A DNA stretch of 64,000 nucleotides from Pseudobutyrivibrio sp. YE44 (GCF_900104335.1 NZ_FMXT01000003.1:62001-126000), one strand, 5' to 3'; positions 36,027-44,896 are shown, numbered from the stretch's first letter. A program made the numbers and translations. The notes: generated from the sequence alone by a model not told the origin.

Positions 36027-36599
36027 ATGACTGATTACAAGGCTCAAATCAAGCAGTATATAGACATGGAAAAGCAGGTATTGGACAACCTGGATGGAGA
36101 AGAAATAAATGAGGTGATGAATGTCCTTGAGAATGCAAGGTTAAAGGGGAAGCGAGTTTTTATTTGTGGAAACGGTGGAAGTGCTTCAACTGCAGCGCAC
36201 TTAGAATGTGATTTCAATAAAGGTATAAGTTATGACCAAACAGTTAAGTATGATATTGAATGTTTGAGTGATAATGTTCCTATGCTTATGGCTATTGCCA
36301 ATGATATTGGATACGATGATATTTTTGTTGTTCCACTCCGAAATAAGTTGAAGTTAGGCGATATTGTAATAGGAATCTCTGGTAGTGGTAATTCCACTAA
36401 TGTTATTAAAGCTTTTGAATATGCCAACAGTATAGGAGCGGATACTATAGCACTAACAGGTTATAGCGGTGGTAAGCTGAAAGAGATATCAAAATACAAT
36501 ATACATGTTAATATCGATAATATGCAGATAGTTGAGGATATACATCTTGTGTTAAACCATATGATGATGTTCATTTTGTCGGGAATGAAAGGATGCTAA
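36027..36599 (+). CDS. gmhA: Sedoheptulose 7-phosphate isomerase
   Basis: 190 residues, the usual GmhA length. The SIS fold motifs are FICGNGGSASTAAHLECDFNK near residue 46 and VIGISGSGNSTNVIKAFEYA near 112. GmhA converts sedoheptulose 7-phosphate to D-glycero-D-manno-heptose 7-phosphate, the entry step of heptose nucleotide synthesis. It is 3 bases after the HddC-GmhB fusion. With hddA and the fusion this gives the full GDP-D-glycero-alpha-D-manno-heptose route known from S-layer glycoprotein synthesis in Gram-positive bacteria. Confidence 0.9.
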   Translation: MTDYKAQIKQYIDMEKQVLDNLDGEEINEVMNVLENARLKGKRVFICGNGGSASTAAHLECDFNKGISYDQTVKYDIECLSDNVPMLMAIANDIGYDDIFVVPLRNKLKLGDIVIGISGSGNSTNVIKAFEYANSIGADTIALTGYSGGKLKEISKYNIHVNIDNMQIVEDIHLVLNHMMMFILSGMKGC

Positions 36600-36603
36600 A
36601 TTG

Positions 36604-37932
36604 ATGGAACCTAAGGTCACAGTTGTAGTGCCATCTTTTAATGTTGCTCAGTATATAGGTAAATGCTTGGATAGTGTCTTGGGACAGACTTTGAAAGATA
36701 TCGAGGTCATAGTTGTGGATGCATTTTCTACAGATGGCACCCGGGAAATAATAGAAGAGTATATGAAGAAGGATACCAGAGTGACCTTGGTTGATGACAT
36801 TAAGAAGAGCACTGGTTATTCTAAAAATGTGGCAATTGATATGGCTAAAGGGGAATATTATGCCATTGTAGAGTCAGATGATTACATTGAATTAGATATG
36901 CTGGAAAAGTTGTATCAGGTAGCAGAGAGAACTGGAGTAGATTTCGTAAAATCTAATTTCAGTTCTTTTATTGGAGAGGGAGAAAATAGATATGACTTTC
37001 CAAAAACAGTTGCGTTGAATAGCAATGATTACGAGAAGATTCTTAATCCAAGGGAATATATGGGATGCTTTAAGTGGGTTATGTTTGAGTGGCTTGGTCT
37101 TTATAGAGTAGATTTTTTAAGAAAGTACAACATTCGACATAATGAAACCCCAGGAGCTGCCTTTCAGGATACAGGTTTTTGGTTTCTTACATTTGCATAT
37201 GCTACAAAAGTCTATTTGATGAAGGATAGTTTCTATCATTATAGGTCAGATAATCCCTATGCATCTGTCAAAGATCCAAAAAAGACAATGAATGTTTGCG
37301 TGGAATATGAATATATTCTTAAAGAGATTTCAGAGGGGCAAATTGATTTTGAAAAATTAAGGACTCCATACTGTCGAGGTTTTTTCTATGATAATTGTAT
37401 GGCTTTGAAGCGTATTGATGAAGATCTTAAACCGCAGGTTATTCATAGAATGAGGCAGGTTTTGACAGAGTATTATGATAAATCTGTAAATAGAAGTATT
37501 TTTTATGAAGATGAACTAAAGAAACTTGACATGTTACTGCGTTCAGAGGAGGAATACTTATCTGTCGAGAAGGCAGAGGATGAGGAGCGAATAAGACGAG
37601 AGAAAGAATTAATATCCGCGATAACAGGGCGCGATTATATATATATTTATGGTGCGGGAAGCTATGGCGCAAATCTTCATTATTTCTTATCTACACGTGG
37701 ATATGATATCAAAGGATATATAGACAGTGATGTTAGAAAACATGGACAGAAGCTTAATGGCAAGGTGATTTTTTCTCTTGAGGAGTCAAAAAGTGGGGTT
37801 GCTAATCCGCTTTATTTGGTGGCGAATCGCGAGCATAGCGGGGAAATATATGATTACTTGATAGAAAATGGAATAGAACCAAGTAAGATTTATATCTGTG
37901 ATATTGATAAATGCGTCAGACTGTTAATTTAG
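36604..37932 (+). CDS. Family 2 glycosyltransferase with C-terminal Rossmann module
   Basis: 442 residues from ATG 36604. GT-A motifs: VTVVVPSFNVAQYIGKCLDS, VDAFSTDGT and IVESDDY near residue 88. FQDTGFWF near 193 is shared with the enzymes at 26201 (YQDHGF) and 37970 (FQDVGF). The C-terminal module starts near residue 345 (IYIYGAGSYGANLHYFL ... YIDSDVRKHGQKLNG). It begins 4 bases after gmhA and may be the transferase using GDP-heptose; that is position-based inference. Confidence 0.83.
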   Translation: MEPKVTVVVPSFNVAQYIGKCLDSVLGQTLKDIEVIVVDAFSTDGTREIIEEYMKKDTRVTLVDDIKKSTGYSKNVAIDMAKGEYYAIVESDDYIELDMLEKLYQVAERTGVDFVKSNFSSFIGEGENRYDFPKTVALNSNDYEKILNPREYMGCFKWVMFEWLGLYRVDFLRKYNIRHNETPGAAFQDTGFWFLTFAYATKVYLMKDSFYHYRSDNPYASVKDPKKTMNVCVEYEYILKEISEGQIDFEKLRTPYCRGFFYDNCMALKRIDEDLKPQVIHRMRQVLTEYYDKSVNRSIFYEDELKKLDMLLRSEEEYLSVEKAEDEERIRREKELISAITGRDYIYIYGAGSYGANLHYFLSTRGYDIKGYIDSDVRKHGQKLNGKVIFSLEESKSGVANPLYLVANREHSGEIYDYLIENGIEPSKIYICDIDKCVRLLI

Positions 37933-37969
37933 AAGTCAATTCATGAAAGGCGCTTTTGGAGGGAATAAT

Positions 37970-39250
37970 ATGCGACCAAAAGTTTCAATAATAATGCCAT
38001 CTCTTAATGTGGCAGATTATATTGGAGAAGCTATTAAAAGTGCCAGAGAACAGACAATAAGAGATATAGAGATAATATCTGTTGATGCGGGGTCTACGGA
38101 TGGAACTGTTGATATTATTTCGAAGGCTGTTGCTAAAGATGACAGAATTATCGCTTTGCAAAGTCCAATAAAAAGCTACGGATTCCAAGTTAATATGGGG
38201 ATAGAAAAGGCTATTGGTGAATATATAGCAATACTTGAAACCGATGATTTTATCTCGCTAGATATGTGTGAAATACTTTATAAAATTGCATCGAAGGAGG
38301 ATTTGGATTACGTGAAGTCTGATTACGATGCATATATAACAGATGCTTATGGAGAAAGAGTTTTTACAAGACGAAATATAACCGATAATAAGTTGTTTTA
38401 TCAGTCAGTGTTTGTGCCAATGGAACACCCTATAGAAATGTCAAATGATAGCTATCTATGGAATGGAATATATAAGACTTCATTTTTAAAAGAAAAAAGA
38501 ATAAGATTTTCAGAAACCTCAGGGGCAGCATTTCAAGATGTGGGGTTCTTACATAGGGTAAAGGCGGTTGCGAAGCGAGTAAGATATGTAGACCAATCTT
38601 TGTATAGATATTGTACAGATAGAGATGGAGCATCATCAAATACAGGAAAATCCTTGATTTATTTACGACAAGAATATGGATTTTTAGTGGATGCTATTAG
38701 CTGCGATGATGAGAAAAGACTGCTATATACAAGGATGGCAAGGGCATTTTGTAGAGCGTGCATGGAAAGTGCAGAAGATTTTTTGGAAAGTGTTCAGGGA
38801 CGCGAGATTCTGACTTGGTTTGTTGATTTGCTCCATATGGCGAGTTGTGACGGACATGTAAGTTACGAAACTTTACCTGATGCTTTAAAGATGACTTATA
38901 AGAGTGTAACTGATTCTATTGATAAGTATGTAGAATTAAGAAAAAATCGTAAATACGAATTTAAAAAATTCTTGACGGAAGGTTCTCCGATAATAATCTT
39001 TGGCTGCGGAATATATGGCCGAGAGGCCGAAAGATATATTAGAGAAATTGGATTCAAGGCAGAGTATTTTATGGATAACGCTGAAAGTACATGGAATACT
39101 ACGGTGAATGGAATTACCGTTGTTTCACCGAATAAGCTTGTGGAGTTAACAAGTGATGCAAGAGTAATAGTTGCAAATGAGAAGCATGGTCAGGAGATAT
39201 ATGAACAAATAAAAAAGATGAATTCTAAGGTGAAGGTTATTTTTTATTAG
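37970..39250 (+). CDS. Family 2 glycosyltransferase with C-terminal Rossmann module
   Basis: 426 residues from ATG 37970, preceded by GGAGGG; the in-frame ATG at 37943 would place that SD inside the gene. GT-A motifs: VSIIMPSLNVADYIGEAIKS, VDAGSTDGT and ILETDDF near residue 88, then FQDVGFLH. The C-terminal module from ~340 reads IIIFGCGIYGREAERYI ... YFMDNAESTWNTTVNG; Cys replaces the middle Ala of GAG. Contains a CGTAAATACG site (38948) within an Asn-Arg-Lys-Tyr stretch. Confidence 0.83.
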   Translation: MRPKVSIIMPSLNVADYIGEAIKSAREQTIRDIEIISVDAGSTDGTVDIISKAVAKDDRIIALQSPIKSYGFQVNMGIEKAIGEYIAILETDDFISLDMCEILYKIASKEDLDYVKSDYDAYITDAYGERVFTRRNITDNKLFYQSVFVPMEHPIEMSNDSYLWNGIYKTSFLKEKRIRFSETSGAAFQDVGFLHRVKAVAKRVRYVDQSLYRYCTDRDGASSNTGKSLIYLRQEYGFLVDAISCDDEKRLLYTRMARAFCRACMESAEDFLESVQGREILTWFVDLLHMASCDGHVSYETLPDALKMTYKSVTDSIDKYVELRKNRKYEFKKFLTEGSPIIIFGCGIYGREAERYIREIGFKAEYFMDNAESTWNTTVNGITVVSPNKLVELTSDARVIVANEKHGQEIYEQIKKMNSKVKVIFY

Positions 39251-39278
39251 TCTTGAAGCGGGATATATGAGGTTTTGT

Positions 39279-40271
39279 ATGGCTGAAAAGAAAAAGGTTG
39301 TCGTTTGGGGCACAGGCAGAAGAACTGCCATGTATAGAAAATGGTTAGAAGAAAACTATAAGATTGTAGCTTATGTGTCGACTAATTCGATCAAGGGAGC
39401 AATCTACGGTGCAAAAGTTGTAGATCCAACAGAGATGGAAAGTTTGGATATGGATTATATTCTGCTGACTGTTGAGGTTGCTGATATAGAGAGTGCTAAG
39501 CAGCAGATTGCGGGTTTAGGAAAGGTTTATGCAGATAAATGTGTCACTATAAATGAACTAGATTCGCAGACGGCAGAAAGTGATTATTTGGAATTTACCA
39601 ACAAAAGGCAGCTTAAAGTAATAAAAGAAATCCTTTCTGCAACGGATAAGGAAATATCAGATTACGATTGGATGTATTCACGAGTTATAGAGTATGGTTT
39701 ATTCTGTTTTGATGAGGAACACTGGCATGAGGCAGACGAAAAACTAAACTGGGCAGTATATGGATTGCAGCAGGTGCCAGAGGAATTTGCGCAGTTTTGT
39801 TGTAGGCTCTCCGTTTTGAAAATTCAGACAGCGGCAGAAGTAGGTGTGTATAGAGGCAGAAGCGCATTCTTTATATGCTCAATTTTGGCACGTAAGAACG
39901 TGAATCTAAAATACAAGATGATAGATATTGCCAATAGGATAGATGATTACGAGTTGTTTAAGAGTGTTCTTCCTCAGTTGGAATTATGTATTCCAGCTAC
40001 ATCAGATGATTATAGGAATGAGAAATTTGATTTTGTGTTTATAGACGCAGATCATTCCTATGATGCATCAATTAAGGATTATGAAAATATGGGAATAGCA
40101 GCGAAGGTTTTGGTTGGATTTCATGATATCTATGCACATGAATATGATGATGAGAATGGTGGAGCAGTTAGGACCTGGAATGAGGTGCTTGAACGAACAA
40201 AAGATAGGAAACACTGGATTTTTTCTAAATATCCAGACCAATGGATGGGAATAGGTTGTGTATTAATGTAA
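39279..40271 (+). CDS. Rossmann module fused to a class I SAM methyltransferase
   Basis: 330 residues from ATG 39279 (GAGG 6 bases upstream; ATG 39267 has no SD). Residues 5-95 are a divergent copy of the recurring module (VVVWGTGRRTAMYRKWL ... YVSTNSIKGAIYG). From ~180 is a methyltransferase of the Methyltransf_24 type: IQTAAEVGVYRGRSAFFI, a central MIDIAN and FVFIDADHSYDASIKDY. Such enzymes O-methylate sugars or glycans in surface-polysaccharide loci. 28 bases after the preceding glycosyltransferase. Confidence 0.75.
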   Translation: MAEKKKVVVWGTGRRTAMYRKWLEENYKIVAYVSTNSIKGAIYGAKVVDPTEMESLDMDYILLTVEVADIESAKQQIAGLGKVYADKCVTINELDSQTAESDYLEFTNKRQLKVIKEILSATDKEISDYDWMYSRVIEYGLFCFDEEHWHEADEKLNWAVYGLQQVPEEFAQFCCRLSVLKIQTAAEVGVYRGRSAFFICSILARKNVNLKYKMIDIANRIDDYELFKSVLPQLELCIPATSDDYRNEKFDFVFIDADHSYDASIKDYENMGIAAKVLVGFHDIYAHEYDDENGGAVRTWNEVLERTKDRKHWIFSKYPDQWMGIGCVLM

Positions 40272-40286
40272 ATTGGGGGAACGGTT

Positions 40287-41363
40287 ATGCCAAAAATATA
40301 TATAGCGGGAGCGCATTCTCGAGGCATTTCAACAGGACATTATTTAAAGTATTTGGATCCATCTGTGGAAATTATTTCGTATCTATATGATAATGACGAA
40401 GAAAACCCGTCAGAGGTGGATGGGGTTCCTGTATGTAGAATTAATGAGAATTCCAAGCTGGATGTGGATAAAACGGTTTACATTGGAACACGTGGTGTAA
40501 ATCAAGAGCATTTAACAAAGACATTGCTTAAATGCGGCATGAAATACATCATTCCTGTGGATGTCCGGCTGGACATGGAACTTCGAAATAATTACTTGAA
40601 GAAGTACTATGAGAATCAAAATCGTAAATACGATAAAATCTATGAGCTCCCAGCTGGTGAACATGATACTACTAAGAATGTTACCATCTATGTAGCTAAT
40701 TCAATATTTGATAAGGAATTAAAGTCGCACTATTCATTTTTGGATATGGAGAAAAAAATCCAAGTTGGAGCATCTCTAACAAGTGACAGAATAGATGCTG
40801 TATTTTTTGATAATACTGGTGAAAATATCTCTGCTAAAAACAAGCAATTCTGTGAGCTTACAGCGTTGTATTGGATATGGAAAAATGCCAAGGATGATAT
40901 CGTTGGCTTGGTACATTACCGCCGCCATTTTATTCTTCCAGAAAATTGGATTGAAATAATGGAAGAAAATGATATAGATGTAATCCTCCCAGTTCCTTTA
41001 TATGTTCATCCAAATGTAGAAGCTAACTATTGCAATAGGCATGTAAAGAAGTATTGGGATTTGATGTTGGAGTACCTAAAGGAAAGAGATGTGGCTGAAT
41101 ATGAATCAGCAATAGAGTATTATAAAAATTCAGGTCTTTATAATCCTTGCAATATGCTTATAGCCAGAAAAGAAGTATTTGATTCATTATGTGAGTGGCT
41201 ATTCCCAGTATTGTTTCACGTTGCTGAGCAGGGCGGAGTTATAGAGGATAATTACCAAAATCGCTATCCAGGATTCTTATCCGAAAGATTAATCACTTTT
41301 TTCTTTGAGAGAAATAGGGATAAGTATAATGTTGTGTTTGCAGATAAGAATTTTTTGGAGTGA
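40287..41363 (+). CDS. DUF4422 glycosyltransferase with N-terminal module
   Basis: 358 residues. The N-terminal ~110 residues are another copy of the module (IYIAGAHSRGISTGHYL ... YLYDNDEENPSEVDG). From ~130 the DUF4422 domain reads VGASLTSDRIDAVFFDNTGENIS, ELTALYWIWKN, GLVHYRRHF, NMLIARKEVFDSLCEWLFPV and FLSERLITFFFE. DUF4422 proteins are presumed glycosyltransferases of capsule loci. It is the last gene of the glycan run; an 8-fold repeated 10-mer copy lies at 40623. The next gene belongs to a different, HipA-like module. Confidence 0.78.
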   Translation: MPKIYIAGAHSRGISTGHYLKYLDPSVEIISYLYDNDEENPSEVDGVPVCRINENSKLDVDKTVYIGTRGVNQEHLTKTLLKCGMKYIIPVDVRLDMELRNNYLKKYYENQNRKYDKIYELPAGEHDTTKNVTIYVANSIFDKELKSHYSFLDMEKKIQVGASLTSDRIDAVFFDNTGENISAKNKQFCELTALYWIWKNAKDDIVGLVHYRRHFILPENWIEIMEENDIDVILPVPLYVHPNVEANYCNRHVKKYWDLMLEYLKERDVAEYESAIEYYKNSGLYNPCNMLIARKEVFDSLCEWLFPVLFHVAEQGGVIEDNYQNRYPGFLSERLITFFFERNRDKYNVVFADKNFLE

Positions 41364-41404
41364 GGAAACTGTAAATAAATTAATAAGTTGACAACTTGCT
41401 TTCT

Positions 41405-41431
41405 AGCCTCCATAATCAAATTATGGAGGCT
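41405..41431 (+). promoter_or_regulatory. Perfect hairpin sequestering the SD of the HipA-like gene
   Basis: AGCCTCCATAAT (41405-41416) pairs with ATTATGGAGGCT (41420-41431), 12 bp, loop CAA. The SD GGAGG (41425-41429) for ATG 41438 is fully inside the 3' arm. As DNA it is also a palindrome and could be an operator for the gene's own helix-turn-helix. Confidence 0.75.
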
Positions 41432-41437
41432 ATCTTT

Positions 41438-42685
41438 ATGTCTAATGAAAGAAATGCAGGCCGAAAGCCTACAATAACCGATGAACAATTAAATGAAATA
41501 AAAGAGCGTTACGAGAATGGTGAAAGTCTCAGTAGCCTTGCTTTGGAACACGGGGTGACTCGCCAGGCCTTGCACAAGAGATTGCAAGCTAAGGCTGAAC
41601 AACCTGTACAAATTGATTGGATTGTTGATGGTGAACGAGTATCTACCTTGCAAGTAGATTTTCACAAAAGAGGTCTAGTGTTATCTAATTATGTCATGGA
41701 GATTTCCAAGCTTCCATTTGGATTTAATAATAATCCTACCTGGCAGCAGTTTGCCAGTCTTCTAGAAGAAAAGTATTTTATGGATAGGGGAGTGGATGAG
41801 CCGGGAACATTTCTTTTTACAGACGGTAAAAAGGACTTTTCAGTGGATGAAGTGATAGACATACAGACTGATGATGTCAGTAAAATCCCTGTTTTTCAGT
41901 TTCAAAAGAAGGACCTTATTCTTACAAGAACTGATACTGACGGTTATCAGATGAAAGCATTGTCTTTTGACAGGAAATTATTTATAAAATCCCAGGCAGT
42001 CATCTCAGGTGTTGAGATGCGAGATTGGGCGGTTGAAATTATAGCGTCAGACCTTGCTAATCAGCTAGGAATTCCATGTGTGCAGCAGCATCAATGTAAT
42101 TTTGCATTTGGTAATCGCAAATGGGATGGAGTTTATTCCAAAAATTTTGAGATTGATGGATATACTTTTTTATCCTTTGAATCCTTGATAGCTACAAAGC
42201 ATCTATCAACAAAGGACGATTCCTTTATAAAGAGGGGAAGCATCGAGAAATTGAAATGGTGTGCATCGCAGCTTTCTGAAATAGGGAGCTTACCTTATGA
42301 GCAAGCAGAGAAATATATGGTGGATTTGGCGGTTATAGATTGTCTTGTGGGGAATGTGGATCGTCACACTAGAAACTTTGGGTTGTTCTTCAATTCTAAC
42401 AAAGGGGACTATTCCATCCCATTAATCTTTGATAATGGAATGGGGCTGTTCGAGCACGATTATTATAGGGACAATTACAAGACTTTTGATGAGGCTATGA
42501 ATAATGTATATGTGGCGCCGTATGGGAAAGACCCTTTTGAATTCTTGGAGGAGTTGAACGATGCTTTCCGTCTTAAGCAACTATACGCTGGAATAGATGA
42601 AATAAAATATTTGGATATTTTAAACACGTCATTTTCAAAAGAATACGAAAGGAGGATGCAGCAGCTATGGCAGAAGTTAGATTAA
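41438..42685 (+). CDS. HipA-like kinase with N-terminal helix-turn-helix
   Basis: 415 residues from ATG 41438; the longer frame from 41396 would begin inside the hairpin. Residues ~8-50 form a resolvase-like helix-turn-helix (ITDEQLNEIKERYENGESL, then ALEHGVTRQALHKRL). The kinase-like part shows SFDRKLFIKSQ near 185, the HipA catalytic loop CLVGNVDRHTRNFGLFF near 305 and the metal-binding FDNGMGLF near 330. HipA phosphorylates a target in trans to cause growth arrest; here DNA-binding is fused instead of encoded by a separate hipB. Overlaps the next gene by 19 bases. Confidence 0.75.
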   Translation: MSNERNAGRKPTITDEQLNEIKERYENGESLSSLALEHGVTRQALHKRLQAKAEQPVQIDWIVDGERVSTLQVDFHKRGLVLSNYVMEISKLPFGFNNNPTWQQFASLLEEKYFMDRGVDEPGTFLFTDGKKDFSVDEVIDIQTDDVSKIPVFQFQKKDLILTRTDTDGYQMKALSFDRKLFIKSQAVISGVEMRDWAVEIIASDLANQLGIPCVQQHQCNFAFGNRKWDGVYSKNFEIDGYTFLSFESLIATKHLSTKDDSFIKRGSIEKLKWCASQLSEIGSLPYEQAEKYMVDLAVIDCLVGNVDRHTRNFGLFFNSNKGDYSIPLIFDNGMGLFEHDYYRDNYKTFDEAMNNVYVAPYGKDPFEFLEELNDAFRLKQLYAGIDEIKYLDILNTSFSKEYERRMQQLWQKLD

Positions 42686-43023
42686 TAAACAACCTTAAGG
42701 GCATACTATATTATATCGATACACCTCTTATGGATTTCGAGATTAAGAATCGTGAGCTAGTAAAAGCCGAGGATTTAAGCCAGGGTAAACTGTATCCATG
42801 GGAATTGGCAAAGCTTGGCGTGTCCTACGGAAGCTTCAACCAGTTTTTCCAGCGTCGAACCATGCGTGAGGGCTGCATGTTTTACAGAGAGCACCTAAAG
42901 GCTCTTGGCATGGATAAAATGGATTTTGATTTATATATCAGGAAGAATAATGGGAATAACCATCTTGATAATTACTGGGTGATGTTTGAAGATGGCGGAG
43001 CGAAATGCTTTGGGGATTTGTAA
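42667..43023 (+). CDS. Small partner of the HipA-like kinase
   Basis: 118 residues, beginning MAEVRLINNLKGILYYIDT. The middle reads LYPWELAKLGVSYGSFNQFFQRRTM and the end NNHLDNYWVMFEDG. I do not recognise a named family. The 19-base overlap with the HipA-like gene and lack of its own SD-promoter space imply co-translation, consistent with a toxin-antitoxin-like or kinase-substrate pair. SD GGAGG at 42651-42655 lies 11 bases before the start. Confidence 0.6.
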   Translation: MAEVRLINNLKGILYYIDTPLMDFEIKNRELVKAEDLSQGKLYPWELAKLGVSYGSFNQFFQRRTMREGCMFYREHLKALGMDKMDFDLYIRKNNGNNHLDNYWVMFEDGGAKCFGDL

Positions 43024-43091
43024 TCCGATGAGAAAATGAAGATATTCGACTAAATTTGGGAAAATTTCCACATTGAAAATGTTGAAAAAAG

Positions 43092-43140
43092 TAATTCCGC
43101 CGAATAAACTGCATATAATGTGTCTTAATAGGCGGAATTA
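43092..43140 (+). promoter_or_regulatory. Inverted repeat around a TATAAT box
   Basis: TAATTCCGCC (43092-43101) and GGCGGAATTA (43131-43140) form perfect 10-bp arms 29 bases apart, with TATAAT at 43114-43119 between. No good -35 at 16-18 bp. It looks like an operator or promoter element for the ATPase gene that starts at 43191. Confidence 0.5.
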
Positions 43141-43190
43141 ATGTAAAATATTATATTTACAGCCCGATAAAACGAATATATAATAGAATT

Positions 43191-44624
43191 ATGATTGGAC
43201 GATATGATGAAATAAAAGAACTAAATAGATTATATGATAGCGGTGAAGCTGAGTTTGTGGTTGTATATGGAAGAAGAAGAGTTGGCAAAACATATTTAAT
43301 AAACGAAGTGTTTGAAGATAGATTTGCCTTTCGCCATACAGGATTATCACCAGTTGAGAAGAAACCTAATGGTTTACTAAAAGCACAGCTTGAACATTTT
43401 TACCTATCTCTTCAAATGCACGGGATGAAGAAAAGCCATAGGCCAAAGAGCTGGCTTGAGGCGTTTTTTATGTTAGAACAACTTTTGATGGACAAGGATG
43501 ATGGTAAACGACAGGTAATATTTTTTGATGAGTTACCATGGATGGACACACCGAGGTCAGGATTTGTCACAGCGCTTGAGGCTTTTTGGAATTCATGGGC
43601 ATGTGCAAGAAAAAACATTATGCTTGTCGTATGTGGAAGTGCTAGTTCATGGATTTTAGATAATTTAATAAACAATTATGGAGGGCTTTATAATAGGACA
43701 ACATACCAAATGAAGCTATCACAATTCAATTTGTCCGAAACAAAAATGTTTTTGGAAAGAAAAAACGTGAGTTATTCTAAGTATGATATTGTCCAATCAT
43801 ATATGATATTTGGAGGAATACCTTATTATCTTGGTTATATGCGACCAGAACTAAGCTTGTCACAAAATATTGATAAGTTATTTTTTGATAGTAATGCGAT
43901 TTTATCAGACGAATATAATAGATTGTTTGAGTCTATTTTTTCAAAACCGGATCAAATGAAAGCTATAGTGGAATTATTAAATAAACGAGGCGACGGATAT
44001 ACTCGAAATGAGATAATAGAATCACTTAGTCTATCTGACGGAGGTAATTTATCAGATGATTTAAATGCGCTTGTGGCTAGTGATTTTGTTATGAGGTACA
44101 CACCTTTTGCAGAGAAAGGTAAAGTTGAATATTACAAGCTTATAGATCCGTTTTGTAAATTCTTTTTATACTTTGTACAAGGAAGGAAAGAGATTACAAA
44201 CGAGTTTTGGGCATCTGCAAATAATAGCTCACAGATTGTAAGTTGGAGAGGCTTTAGTTTTGAGAATGTGTGTATAAATCATATAAACGAAATACAAACA
44301 GCATTGGGAATCCCTGGTGTAAAAACATCTATATCATCATGGAGAAAAAAAGCTTCAGCAACAGAAAAAGGCTATCAAATTGATTTAATAATAGATAGGG
44401 CCGATAATGTTGTTAACATGTGTGAAATGAAATACTATGGCAATAATTTCAAAGTCACCAAAGACTATTATATGCAGCTTCGAGAGCGACAAAGCTTGTT
44501 AGAAAATGAAATAGATAGAAAGAAGGTTGTTAGAAACACGTTGGTGACTACTTTTGGATTAGATAAGAATGAATATAGTGGTATATTCACTAATATAATA
44601 ACAATGGACGATTTGATAAAATAA
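43191..44624 (+). CDS. ATP-binding protein with DUF234 C-terminus
   Basis: 477 residues. MIGRYDEIKELNRLYDSG followed by VVVYGRRRVGKTYLI (Walker A, residue ~23) and VIFFDELPWMD (Walker B, ~108) identify the AAA_14/ArsR-ATPase family common in archaea and clostridia. RGFSFENVCINHINEIQTAL and QIDLIIDRADNVVNMCEMKYY near the end form the DUF234 nuclease-like region (D...E-M-K pattern). Cellular role is unsettled; such proteins are typical accessory genes. Flanked by an inverted repeat upstream and a perfect hairpin downstream. Confidence 0.85.
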   Translation: MIGRYDEIKELNRLYDSGEAEFVVVYGRRRVGKTYLINEVFEDRFAFRHTGLSPVEKKPNGLLKAQLEHFYLSLQMHGMKKSHRPKSWLEAFFMLEQLLMDKDDGKRQVIFFDELPWMDTPRSGFVTALEAFWNSWACARKNIMLVVCGSASSWILDNLINNYGGLYNRTTYQMKLSQFNLSETKMFLERKNVSYSKYDIVQSYMIFGGIPYYLGYMRPELSLSQNIDKLFFDSNAILSDEYNRLFESIFSKPDQMKAIVELLNKRGDGYTRNEIIESLSLSDGGNLSDDLNALVASDFVMRYTPFAEKGKVEYYKLIDPFCKFFLYFVQGRKEITNEFWASANNSSQIVSWRGFSFENVCINHINEIQTALGIPGVKTSISSWRKKASATEKGYQIDLIIDRADNVVNMCEMKYYGNNFKVTKDYYMQLRERQSLLENEIDRKKVVRNTLVTTFGLDKNEYSGIFTNIITMDDLIK

Positions 44625-44628
44625 ATTC

Positions 44629-44667
44629 TGGCGATTTATAGCACAAAAGGAGTGCTATAAATCGCCA
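44629..44667 (+). terminator. Perfect 16-bp hairpin after the ATPase gene
   Basis: TGGCGATTTATAGCAC (44629-44644) with GTGCTATAAATCGCCA (44652-44667), loop AAAAGGA. No U-run follows. It marks the right edge of the accessory region. Confidence 0.7.
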
Positions 44668-44896
44668 ATTATGATAAAAAGTACGAATGTATAAAAAATA
44701 ATATTTATTACAAATCTCTCCGATATATAGAATAGGTCAAAGTTTTTTAACACTTAGGGAGTATAATGCATAATACAGATTAATGTGACTTGTTGTCGGT
44801 GGACTTTTTAGTGACTGCAGCAAGTTGAGGTTCTTTGCACGAGTTTTGTTTAGCGCCGCAAGAATCTGGGGTTTTATAATCTGCGAGGCATGTTCT

